Made by a program: the position numbers and the translations under genes
NCBI GenBank assembly: GCA_037447655.1
Contig: JBBHKE010003397.1
Span: 124,001-188,000 of the forward strand
Source: Zygnema cylindricum
Taxonomy: Eukaryota; Streptophyta; Zygnematophyceae; Zygnematales; Zygnemataceae
Direction of reading: 5' to 3'
Length of the DNA: 64,000 nucleotides
Shown here: positions 12,443 to 23,036 of the stretch, piece by piece
Numbering within the stretch: position 1 is the stretch's first letter
Layout: each line of letters starts with the position of its first letter
Notes under the pieces: model-generated
What the model was told of the DNA's origin: nothing
Database searches by the model: none
Seen by the model: only the letters and a program-made list of their open reading frames with translations

Positions 12443-13085
12443 AAGAGGGGGGGGGGAGAGATAGAGTCCTCCTCTCCTCCCTCTCTCCCTCCCTCCCTCC
12501 TTGTCTCCCTCCCTCTCTTCCTCCTTGCCTCCGTCCATCCCTCCACCTTCTTCCATCCCTCTAGCCCGCCATCTATCCCTGCCTCCCCTCCCTCCCTTCC
12601 TCCCCATCCTACCTCACCTCCCCCCTCCTTCCGTCTCTCCCTCTCTCCCTCCCTCCCTCCTTCACTCTCTCCGTCACTCCCTCCCTTTATTCCTCTGTCC
12701 GCCTTTCTCTCCCTCTTTCTCTACTCCCTCATCCTTCTCCCTCCCTCCCTTCGTCTCTACTTACCTCCCTCACTCCCTCCCTCCCCCCTCCGTACGTTCG
12801 TCCTTTTTTTTCCTCCATTCCTTTGTACCTCCACAATTTTCCTCTCCCCTATCCTTCTCTTTTCCCTCCTCTCTTTCTTTCATCCCTACCACCCTGCCTC
12901 CTTTCATCATTTTTCTTTCCCCTCCCCTTCTCTCTTCCCTCCTCTCTTCCCTCCTCTCCCACCTTCTCTCCTCCCTCTTTCTCTCTTCCATCCTCTCTTC
13001 CCTCCTCTCCCCCCTCTTCTCTCTCCCACTCCCTCCCTCCCTCCCACCCTCCGTCCCTTCATCATTTTCTCTCTACTCCTTTTTG
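12443..13085. repeat. CCCT-type homopyrimidine tract
   Basis: About 640 bases of CCCT/CCTC/CTTC variants on the + strand, preceded by a short G-rich run. Open frames of up to 273 codons across it are Ser/Pro/Leu artefacts. Confidence 0.95.
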
Positions 13086-13089
13086 TCGT

Positions 13090-14335
13090 GCATAAGGAAA
13101 ACTGATCAAACCTACGTAAACGACAAAGTCATTCTCGATCCTTATATCTGGCAATTAATGAGAAAGGAAAATATATATCTAAATCTGAGAATAAAGGTGA
13201 AGATGACCGAGAATGAATAAAGGAATAATACTCTCTAGCGTGAAGTGACCCTATAATTTATACTTTCGACCTGAAGCAAGCTAGACTCTTGGGTCTTACG
13301 TTTTCTAACACAGAGTTAACTCATAAGAAACGAATCAAAATAAATAATTCCACCAAAAACAAGGAAAACTCAAATTGACCAAATTCACCTTCATTCCCCA
13401 AAATCAAACAACACAAATACAAACGAAGCGGTTCAGCTGTCCGTGGGAAGGCGTGGGATCCGGATCTTCTCCACACGAACTCCAATCCACCACTTCTCAA
13501 AAATGACAGAAGTTGGAGGGAAACCTTCCGGACTTGGCTTTGAGCCGCGTGGATTAAAAGCGTGGGTAGAATTACAAGGGAGAATGTACGTAAACTATCT
13601 AGCCTCTACAGCTAGCTAGCAAAAGAAAAGAAAAAACTTGAGCAATCGGTGAGAGAGAGAGCAAGAGAAAAGCTCCGCCGCCAAGAGAAAATTTTTGTCC
13701 AAAAGCTAGAAATCTTAGGTCTGAAAATAGACTAAGTATTAGCTACGGTATGCTACGCAAACCCTAACCTAAGTCTAGGCTAGTTCACATGAACGAACTA
13801 CTTAAGATGTTTGGCCAATAGGCGACCAACATCGTCTGCCGTACGCCTAACAAAATCCACCGTCCGAGGGTAAAAACCCTCCCTATCTACATGTATGCGT
13901 GAACCTACGTGGGTTCACGACTTTAAGGAATAAAAGTACATTGAAGCGCCACCAACGCTCCCGGAAATCGCGCTTCGTCGCCAAACGATACTTGGCGTCT
14001 ATACTCCAAAATCGCGTACGTACGCACGAAACGAAACATACCGCACGAAATACTCCAAGAAATCGCGACGCGTCGCCCCAAACGATATTTGCGAAAGTAC
14101 CATCGAGATCCTGTTCCTACGAAATGAAACGAAACAAAGAGTACGCACGAAATTAGTATGTATTCAATTAGACGCGTACGCGAATTGCGTACACGTCACA
14201 AAAAAGTGAACCAACATGACACCGCACGTGCGAACGAAACTTATATATGTGTGCTGAAATATCGCGCGTGCGTGCACGATATCGTGCATGCGTGCAAAAT
14301 ACCGTGCACGCGTGCTACCGATACCATGCGGCATG
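13090..14335. other. Intergenic region with CG-rich alternating stretch
   Basis: No gene recognised. From about 13940 the sequence repeats short strings such as CGCACGAAACGAAAC, AAATCGCG and CCAAACGATA. From 14225 to 14330 it becomes alternating purine-pyrimidine (CGTGCATGCGTGC-like). Confidence 0.5.
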
Positions 14336-14339
14336 ACAT

Positions 14340-16160
14340 TCTCTCTCCCCTCTTCTGTTCCCCCCGCTCCTTTTTCCTCCTCTCTCTCTCTCTCTTCCCT
14401 GGTATCTTATATCATCTTCCCCCTTCCCTCCCTCCCTCCTTGCCTCCTCGCGTCCTCATTCCCTCCCTCTATCTTCTTGCATTCCTCTAGTCACCTGCCC
14501 TTCTCTTCCTCGACTCACTCCCTTCCTCCCCACCCTCCCCACCCTCCCCACCCTCCCCACCCTCCCCACCCTCCCCACCCTCCTTCCGTCTCTCCCTCCG
14601 TCTCTCCCTCCTTCCCTCCCTTCCTTCCCTCCCTCCCTCCTCCGTGACTCCCTCCCTCCATCCCTCCAGCCTTATTTCTCTCCATCTCTCCCTACTCCCT
14701 CCTCCATCTCCCTCCCTCCCTTCCTCCCTACTTGCCTCCCTCACTCCCTCCCTCCCCTCTCCCTCCCTCCAACCTCCCTCACTCCCTCAGTCCCTTCCTC
14801 GTTTTTCCTCCATTCCTCTGTATTTCTATAGTTTTCCTCTCCCCTCTACTTCTCTTTTCCCTCGTCTCTTAATTTACTCCCTGAATCCTTTCCTCCCTCC
14901 CTCCTTTCCCCCCTAACTCCCTTCATCAACTTTCTTTTCCCTCCCCTTCTCTCTTCCCTCCTCTCTTCCCTCATGTAATACCTTCTCTACTCCCTCTCTC
15001 ACTTTCCTCCTCTTTTCCCTCCTCCCCCCCTTCCTCTCCTCCCTCCATCTCCCTCCCTCCATCTCAGTCCCTCCCTCCCTCCCTCTCTTCTTCCCTCCTT
15101 CCCCTCCCTTCCTCCTCGCCCTCCCTCCCTCCCTCCTTCCCACTTTCCCTGCCTCCTTCTCTCCCTCCCTCTCTTACTCCCTCCCTCCGTCCCTTTCTCC
15201 ATCTTCTTCCATCCCTCTAGACCGCCGACCCTCCCTTCTTCCCCCCCTCTCACTCCTTTCCTACCTCCTTCCGTCCCTCCCTCCCTCAATTTTCTTGCAT
15301 TCCTCTATACCTCCACAATTTTCCTCTCCCCTTTGCTTCTCTTTTCCTATCTCTCTTTGTTTCCTCCCTCTATACTTTCCTCCATCCCTCCCTCCGCCCC
15401 TCCTTCCTTCCCTCCCTTCATCATTTTTGTCTCCCCTCCCCTCTCTCTTCCCTCCTCTCTTCCCTCTCCCACATTGTCTCCTCGCTTTCTCTCTATTTTC
15501 TCTCCCCTCTTCCCTCCTCTCCCCCCTGATCTTCTACCTCCCTCTCCCTCCGTCCCTTTGTCATTTTTCTCTCCCCTCCACTTCTCTTTTCCCTCCTTTC
15601 TTCTCTCCTCTACCTCCCTCCCTCTCTTCCTCCCTCCCTCCCTCCCTCCCTCCCTCTCTTTCTTTTTCCGTCCCTCCCTTCACTCTTTTTCATCCCTCCA
15701 TCCCGCCGTCCGTCCCTCCCTCCCTCCCTCTCTCCCTATCTACTTCTTTTCCTCCGTCCCTCCCTCACTCGGTCCCGCCATCCTTACCTCTCTCTTTGTA
15801 TCCCTAATCCCTCCCTCTCTCTCCCTCCCTCCCTCCCTTCCTCCCTACTTCCTTCCCTCTCTCCCACCTCCGTCCCCCCCTCCCTCCCTCCCTCTCTCTC
15901 CCTCCCTCCCTCCTTTCCTCCGTACTTCCTTCCCTCTCTCCCACCTCCGTCCCCCCCTCCCTCCCTCCCTCCCTCCCTCCCTCTATTCCTACCTCCCTCC
16001 GTCCTACCCTCCACCTTCTTTCATCTTTCTGGCCCGCCGTTCCTTCCTTTTTTCCCTTTCTCTCTTTCCCTCCCTCTCTCCTTGCCTCCCTCTCTTCCAA
16101 TCCTCCCTGCGTCCCTCCCTCCAGTCCGCCGTCCCTCCCTTCTTCCCCTCCCTCCCTCCC
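14340..16160. repeat. 1.8-kb CCCT-type homopyrimidine tract
   Basis: The longest pyrimidine tract of the window. It includes a (CCCCAC)n stretch at about 14525-14580 and long CCCT runs. Frames of up to 319 codons on + and purine-coded Glu/Gly/Arg frames on - are compositional. Confidence 0.95.
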
Positions 16161-16206
16161 AAAAGCGCATCGTCACATCGCATCGCATCGGCACATTATA
16201 GCGGTA

Positions 16207-16413
16207 CAACGTGTATCACTATTAGTGTTAATGTTTTTTTCGCCAATGAACACATCTTTTCTCCGTACACACTTGTCCGATTTTCAATTTAAAACCGCTA
16301 ATAGAAAGATGAGAGTAATCGCAACCGTCCGATCCACAATCCGACAAGTGTTTACGGAGAAAGGATGTTTTAAATGGCGACAAAAACATTAACACTAATA
16401 GCGATACACGGTG
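16207..16413. mobile_element. TA-flanked MITE (207 bp) with ~40-bp TIRs
   Basis: The left end (from 16207) and the right end (to 16413) are inverted copies over about 42 bases, sharing the core GTGTTAATGTTTTT(T/G)TCGCCA, and each abuts TA. The subterminal sequence CATCTTTTCTCCGTACACAC matches the left arm of the larger element at 17333, so this is an internally deleted derivative of that element. Confidence 0.85.
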
Positions 16414-16415
16414 TA

Positions 16416-17330
16416 CTGTAGCGGATCGCGAACTTCGTTGTCGGCTACCAATGCAGTGCCATATGTACGGATGTACGCCTTTGCTCAATCGATTTCGTTT
16501 GAATCGAATTCGTTGGCTCGGAGGTCGCAAACGGTCAATCGAAACCGTGACCGACCGTTAACCAACCGCCCGCGCCGGATCAGGAACGAATTCGGTTGCC
16601 ATTTTTGAGGGCTTGGCGGTTGCGGTCAGTTAATTCACCTGAAAATAAAAACGGTTGGTTACGGGTCAACCAAAAAACAAAAAAAAAATGAAAAAATTAT
16701 ATTGTCCATACAATTCAACATTATTGTATTCTGTACTCTTTAATATCGTGGAAGTACGTGATATCATGATTAGCGTCGCAAATCTGACACGGTACATTGC
16801 GAATCGTTATTAGGCTATAAAAATTATTAGAGTAAAGAAAAAAATAGCGTCATTCATTCAAATTTAGTGCCAGGAGACGTGGCAGATTATGGTCCATGTC
16901 CTTAAACAGTGTAATTTGTTATATTTAAGGTATCAATGTCAAAATTTTGGGGTGCCGATATAGAGTACATAAGGCTTATAACTATTCAAGGTGTAGTACA
17001 CTATTCATTTCGCAAATCTAAGGGAACGCGACATATCGTAATTATTGGCTTATTCACATGTCGTACATTATATAATTTTGTACTTTTTCGATTACGGGCG
17101 GGCACGGTTAGTCACCAGGAATCGAGTTTCGGTTAACTTTTATTTTCGTAAACGCCGGTCGGTTAACGGTTAACAATTTTGGAGCGTGACGTAACCCGGT
17201 CGGGCGGCGGCTACTCAGCTTTTGAAAAAAAAAACGGTCGGTTTCGGTTATGTAAAATTTTGACTTTTTCGACCTATGGGCTTTATGCAACGATTGTGTT
17301 GGTCGTTTCGATGGGACTTATGGTGTACAG
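16416..17330. other. Spacer between two TIR elements
   Basis: No gene recognised. It contains GGTTAACGGTTAAC, CGGTCGG and GCCGCCGCC-like motifs near both sides in roughly inverted orientation (about 16520-16660 and 17090-17250), and one lone family end near 16790-16812 (GCGAATCGTTATTAGG). Confidence 0.45.
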
Positions 17331-17332
17331 TA

Positions 17333-18198
17333 CACCGTGAATTGCTATTACTGTAGTGTTAATGGTTTTTTTTCCACTTAAAACATCTTTTCTCCGTACA
17401 CACCTGTTCGATTTTCAATTTTAGACTGGCAATTGGAAGGTGGGAGTCGTACCTTTCAATCGCAATGGTCGGATCTATTGCTGCATTCACACCGGAAATG
17501 GATGATGGATAAGATGAGGAAACGAATGTCTTTTTGTTTTTTTTGGACGTGAATCGCCTTTCACGTCGTCTCACGACAATTAAAACATCGCGATGTGGTT
17601 CATGCTGCCGTACGATTAAGCGTCGAATGACTCAAATCCGTCCGTACCAAGCCATCGTTTTTGACATTTTTTTACGTTATATTTTAGATGATTGTTTCGT
17701 CAAAATTACATAAAAAATTAACTTTACCTTTTTTTACGTTCGATTCTAGTTGATTTTGATTGGTTATTCGTTTATTGGTTACCATTTTATAAAATTTCAT
17801 AAAATTTCGTACAGTACGGATGAATCATTCGAGGTGCGACTTCATGTTTTTTCAACGTCGGATTTATGCGTTCCGAAAAGGGTTCCTGGAAAAGAAGATG
17901 ACTTACCACAGTTGTCAAGTTTTGACGCACTTGACCGTACGTTTTTGTCCGTTGCTACGCTCCAAATCGTATATTTTGTCCGTCGCCACGCTCTATAAAG
18001 GTTGACAGCCGAGGAGTCGGTCAGTTTGGCGCCTCTGTTTTTGTTTTTTTGGGAAATGAATGGTACGGGATCATTCATTTCCTCATCTCATTCATCATCC
18101 ATTTCCGGTGTGAATGCAACATATAATCCGACATGTGTGTACGGGGAAAATTTATTTAAATGGCGAAAATTTATTAACACTAATAGCGATACACGGTG
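17333..18198. mobile_element. TA-flanked TIR element (866 bp), longer relative of the 16207 MITE
   Basis: The left end CACCGTGAATTGCTATTA and the right end CTAATAGCGATACACGGTG form imperfect TIRs bounded by TA. Farther in, an inverted pair containing ATTCACACCGGAAATGGATG (left, about 17488) and CATCCATTTCCGGTGTGAAT (right, about 18098) extends the inverted structure. No transposase motif is visible, and frames are at most 82 codons. Confidence 0.8.
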
Positions 18199-18451
18199 TA
18201 CTGCACCTATGGTATACAATTTGCTTTAGATTCGACGAACTTGATTTCCACTCTATATTATGTTTACAAAGGGCACGACTGTTTACCTCCACGGTTGGTA
18301 CAGTCGGCGGACAAACGTAATTGTCAGCGCATTTCCCGCACAGACTTTTCACAAAACGTCACTCATTGGGAAGCGGCCGATTTGGGCGACAGACACTGAC
18401 AGTTTGACGGCCGTCCAAATTTTAGACTCACTACATTGTCAGCATTCACTA

Positions 18452-18870
18452 CACCGCCAATCGTTATTAGCGTGGGAGTTTGATTAGCATATAATAATAA
18501 TTACAGTGGTGTACGCTATTTAGGAATTTGAAATATTTGAAAAAATCATACATTCTAATTGTTTGATTATGGTAATTTTGATCTTTGAAAAAAAAAATGT
18601 CGGTCGCAAACATGCTTACACTAGCATAGGTCTCCGTACAAAATCTGACAAATCGTACACAAATATTACATTCACACGGTCGAAATGTGACTGTCGGACG
18701 AATATGTGGGAATGGGATTTTTTACGACCTGATTTTTTTTCTTTTTTAGAACGCACATTCTCATGCGTCTACGGTTACTAAAACTAATTTATTGTAATTT
18801 TTAACTTAAAAAGGTACATTTATGTACGGTCTGACACTGACCGTACACAACTCTATTTAAGAGACAACGC
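18452..18870. mobile_element. Truncated TIR-family copy
   Basis: A left end CACCGCCAATCGTTATTAG after TA is followed by sequence related to the interior of the 540-bp element: a hairpin around CGCACATTCTCATGCG, then AAAAGGTACATTTATGTACGGTCTGACA...GACCGTACA. A right terminus is not found, so the copy is broken or very diverged. Confidence 0.6.
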
Positions 18871-19750
18871 ACTGAAAATAACCCTAAATAGAATAAAGAA
18901 AAAACATACCACTACAACCACGTGAAATACAACAAATAGGATTGTACCACGTGTCTATTTCCTTTGTCACCAGAGACGCCAATCCTAACTCAAAACTCTC
19001 AACGGCTCAAGATCTTACACAAAATCAATCGACAGTCATTTATCGTTGTCACCAGAGACGAAGGCGACTACAATGCTTTTCCCTTTTAGAAAAAGGGCAA
19101 AGCAAAAATGAATCTAATCCAAAATTGAAGGACATTCATTGTACGGAATTTGTCCGTCAACTGAACATAATCACGAAAAATGAAATTTTGACTTCAAACA
19201 ATTTGCGTCTGTTCATTTGCATTCATAAACAGACGATTTATTGGTACGATTGTTTTGAAGCAACCTGACCGGCCGATTTTTTTTTTCTTTCCATAGTTTA
19301 GAAGATCGCGCGCGTTGCTTCGGGCAGGGCTATAATTTTTATGAAGGTCCGAAACCTCGGCTCTTTAACTTTTGAAAGATTTGTAAATCTTTGGTGTCGG
19401 CGCAATCGGTGACTCACTTCTTTTGTTTTGGAATATTTGCTGTCATATACGTCGTTTATGCGAATCTGGTCATCCATTTTCGGGTGGACTGATCGAATAT
19501 TCACCGAAGAAAAATGACCAAAAGCCGCAAGTGAGAATATGGCTATTCCTAAGTACAGTACAGTACTGTACTTTTAGGGTTTGGCTCCATTAGGCCCATT
19601 TGGCAGATAAAAAACGATTGTTTTTAAATATCTTTAAATGATTGGGACAGACTCGGGAAATGGAGGTCATTTGGTTACGTGTGGATTGAGGAACATACGA
19701 AAAAGACAAAAATAACTGAAAGCGGTGGTTCATTGTTCCTGGGTAAATAT
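18871..19750. other. Non-coding spacer before the first direct repeat
   Basis: No gene recognised. It contains a palindromic TACAGTACAGTACTGTACTT stretch near 19554 and a telo-box-like TAGGGTTT at about 19576. Confidence 0.4.
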
Positions 19751-21453
19751 GTAATTTTCGTCCTCAACAAGGAAACTGATTCGCCAAATCGATCTCCAGA
19801 AAAGAAATTGTCGCATAGAAAGGCGCATAAAAGTTACACATGTTTTTTGTTCCGGAGTTTTTTTCCATTTTGTTTGTAGCGGTCACACGGCAAATGTAAA
19901 GTCAAAATTTCGACAACTTTTTTGAACCCTAAAATACCCTAAAAGCCATAAAAAAACCTCAAACCCCTAAAAAATCCTAAGGAGCCCGAGCCTTAGCGCT
20001 TGAGGGTTTCCGTTACGAACATAAGAAACCTGTTTCTCTGTCGTACATATAGCTTTTCAAAAGCATAACAGCCAAGTAACCAACGGTTAGCTTTCAAGCA
20101 TCTTACGTACGGACAGCGCGACAGATAACAACACGGAATGTTCCTAACAGATATCATTTGACTCCAAAGTCCGATCGTACAGCACGATGGTCTGACAGTA
20201 CAGTACAGTCCAAGTAGGCCCAGCGGGGATGACGTGGACCATGTTTTCTGTCGGTCACAGCTACAGTTGCCGCGTTGACCATAGTAGCCAAACGAGGAGA
20301 GAAACGCGGAAGAACGAAAACATTTGAGAAACTTTTGTTTTACGGGTTTTTTAGCCCAGTATTTTAACGGCCCGTCGTTTCTATTTTTTTCCTTCGTACA
20401 TTTCATAGTTCAAAAGTAGGTGAAAGTAGGCCCATACAATATGCCTATTGTACGCAAAACATACAATATGACCTTAAGACCCATATTGTATTCGAACCTA
20501 TTCGGACCAATTAAAACATTCGGACCAAAAATATTTATTTACACCGTCAGATTCGGACGATCGGACGGTCGCTGATCAAAGTAGCGATCTAAGAAGATCA
20601 CATGAAAATCCCATAACACAACTTACGCTAAAGTCGCCGACAAAAGGCCTACCATAAAACGCCTACTTTTGAACTATGGTACATTTGTGTGTTTTGATAA
20701 AATAAGGGTAGAATTTCATTAGGCGGTCCCAGTAAATGTACGGAAAATTCTACTGGCAGCGTTTACTAAAATAATGCCCGAGATCGTTTTGTCGTATGTC
20801 CAAAAAATCTTGAGATTACATAGCGTCCACGTGTCCACTTATTAAACCCATTGAGCCCTTGGGCCATAATCTGCACGTGCACGTGGCCAGTGTCACCGTA
20901 CGGTAGAAAAGCATCGGCCTTTCACGTCAAAGCTAATTGTACGATCCATCCCTCCAACCAAAAATTATAGTAAAGTACAATGAGTCGGTAATAGTGGAGT
21001 ACGAAAGTACGGAAATAATAAATGCGTCGCAATATCAGTTCGATTGGCCGAAAGCACAGTACTGTACTGGACTGTCTACATGTCTACATTCCTATTTAGG
21101 AAAGGCCGAAGGTAATGGTTAGCTAATTTCCTATTACGCGGTTCATTGTTTGCAAAATATCATTGCTTTCGCGAGCTAAAAAAATCAAATCTCAAAAATG
21201 TCGTTGAATTTGAAAGTGTGAACGTTCAGCTTCGACGGATTGAGATTTCCTATTGGACCGATTCTGAGTCCGAGGGGGGTGGATCATTTTGGTAAGCTCT
21301 TTCCATTCGCCGCCTGGCAGCGAGCAATGCTTTCTCTGGGTTTCGCCGCGTTACCTTACCGATTTGAAAGATCGATATCTAAACTCCACGTATTGAAATT
21401 CATCCAGCTGGCATAAGAAAATGACATGTCAACAGTGGAGCACACTTGTTAGG
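19751..21453 (+). repeat. Direct repeat, copy 1 (1.70 kb, carries a MITE)
   Basis: It matches 23037-24527 in the same orientation from GTAATTTTCGTCCTCAACA to GAGCACACTTGTTAGG, at high identity by eye. Copy 1 contains the 274-bp MITE at 20404-20677 that copy 2 lacks. A - strand open frame (19993-20406) is shared with copy 2, but no protein family is recognisable. It may be a non-autonomous transposon or a segmental duplication. Termini do not show TG...CA or obvious TIRs, so I do not call LTRs. Confidence 0.85.
20404..20677. mobile_element. MITE, hAT-like: 17-bp perfect TIRs and 8-bp target duplication
   Basis: Perfect TIRs CATAGTTCAAAAGTAGG / CCTACTTTTGAACTATG are flanked on both sides by GTACATTT. 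The second copy of the surrounding repeat has a single uninterrupted GTACATTT at about 23681-23688, which is the empty site. The interior holds CGATCGGACGGTCGCTGATC and GTAGCGATCTAAGAAGATCA, also found in the second family member at 59194-59606. There is no coding capacity. The 8-bp duplication suggests the hAT superfamily (inference). Confidence 0.92.
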
Positions 21454-22079
21454 GCGTGTTCCCATGTGTTCAAGTAAGGGTTTTTTTCCGTCGTTTTCAC
21501 AAAAAATGGGACTTCCAACGAGAAAATATTACGCCGTACGAAATATGGGCAAAAACACAAGTACATTTTGCGTCATCTTAGAACTTGGAAGGTACGACAA
21601 TTTGGCGTTATGATCATCGCCACCCACTTCCAGCTCGTCTTCACACTTGTAATGGAATCAAATCGCGATTTGATTTTAACCAAAATAACACCCTATCGAT
21701 GAATAGAAAGCAGGTATTGCACGCGTGAAACATCTTTGATTTTTTTTGAGCGAGGGAGAGCACACGCTATTTTTTTACATGCTCGTCACGTGCATGTACG
21801 CACAAAATGACAAGCATGTACGGAAAAAAAATTGTTGGGGACTCGGACCTCCACTTTCATTCATGGGTCCTTTGCAAAAATTTACAGCGTCCTCGTCTCT
21901 CCCCATCTCTTTCATTCGACTGCTCCTCTTTCTCTCATCTCTAAATGAAATGCAGCAATAATAGTATAAAATGAAAGATATATTTTTTTCCTTTTTTATA
22001 ATGATTTTGGTCTCATTTTGATGGCATATCGAATGATAAATGGTAAGAAAAAGAAATCGGGAAGCCATGGCGAAAAGTT
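21454..22079. other. Non-coding spacer between repeats
   Basis: No gene recognised. The 71- and 97-codon overlapping frames at about 21746-22068 have no known motifs. Confidence 0.4.
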
Positions 22080-22199
22080 TTGTACGGTACCTTAATTAAC
22101 GTCAAGGAAAAATTAAAATCATGTATCCTATTTGAGGAAAAAAATCAAAATTTTAAGAACCCAAATTAGTGTCGTTGACACTAATAACGATGCGCGGTG
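22080..22199. mobile_element. Truncated TIR-family right end, head-to-head with the next element
   Basis: The last 120 bases match the right arm of the full element next to it (ACGTCAAGGAAAAATTAAAA, then AACCCAAATTAGTG, then CTAATAACGATGCGCGGTG). It ends at TA 22200-22201, which is also the left TA of the element at 22202. Confidence 0.8.
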
Positions 22200-22201
22200 T
22201 A

Positions 22202-22748
22202 CACCGCGAATCGTTATTAGTGTCAAAGTTTAAATAGTGTTGAAGAAAATTTACCGTAATTGATGCTAATTAACTACTTAAGAATTTGATTTTTTTCAAA
22301 AAAAAGGTGTATTCTAATTTCGGCGTTTATGCTAATTTGGGAACAGCAAAAATGGAATATTCGCCGTACGATTATATACATTAATATATGTATCCGTACA
22401 AAATTTTAGAAATTGTATGCCGTCGCGACTTAAAATATCCGTACATGCCATACTAATTTACATTTCAGACTGATCCCGTTTTTTTTAGCGCACGTTCTTA
22501 TGCGTGCGCGTCTGATTTAATTCATTTTTTGTAAATTTTCACTTGAAAAGGTACAGTTATGTACAGTCTGACATCGACCGTACACCTCGCTATTTATATT
22601 TTATTGTACTTTCAGGCTTTACTTTATTTTGTACGGTGCCTTAATTAACGTCAAGGAAAAATTAAAATCATGTATCCTATTTGAAAAAAAAAAACAAAAT
22701 TTTAAGGACCCAAATTAGTGACTTTCACACTAATAACGATTCGCGGTG
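22202..22748. mobile_element. TA-flanked TIR element, full length (547 bp)
   Basis: The left end CACCGCGAATCGTTATTAG and the right end CTAATAACGATTCGCGGTG are flanked by TA (22200-22201 and 22749-22750). It is colinear, when reversed, with 10729-11268, including the CACTATTTAAACTTTGACAC subterminal string and the GCGCACGTTC...GTGCGC stem. No transposase frame is visible, so this is a non-autonomous element. Confidence 0.85.
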
Positions 22749-23036
22749 TATCTGCGCGCAGCCATTTTATTTATATGTGGCTGCCGCAGTTTGGTTACAG
22801 TAAAACTGCGCCGGCCGTGTGATTTTTTTTTTTTTTTATGACGGTCGACGTTTGCAAACGCGACACTTTTTAAACCGCCGGTACAATAATCCGCCAGTCA
22901 AAGTTGTTCGACGGATTGACCGTCAGATCTGAAATTAAAGGTACGTCGCTTGTACGAAATTGTACTTCAAATGTACAATTTCTGACAACTATCTGCGCGC
23001 AGCAAAAATCGTCTCTGCGATTAGCAATTCCCATAC

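Noticed and set aside
14999-16292. Long Pro/Ser (+) and Glu/Arg/Gly (-) open frames
   Set aside because: Products of the homopyrimidine tract. The few unique residues at the ends belong to neighbouring non-coding sequence.
19993-20406. - strand frame conserved in the second repeat (23281-23613)
   Set aside because: Conservation is explained by the duplication itself. The copy 2 frame starts and ends differently, and no protein family is recognisable.
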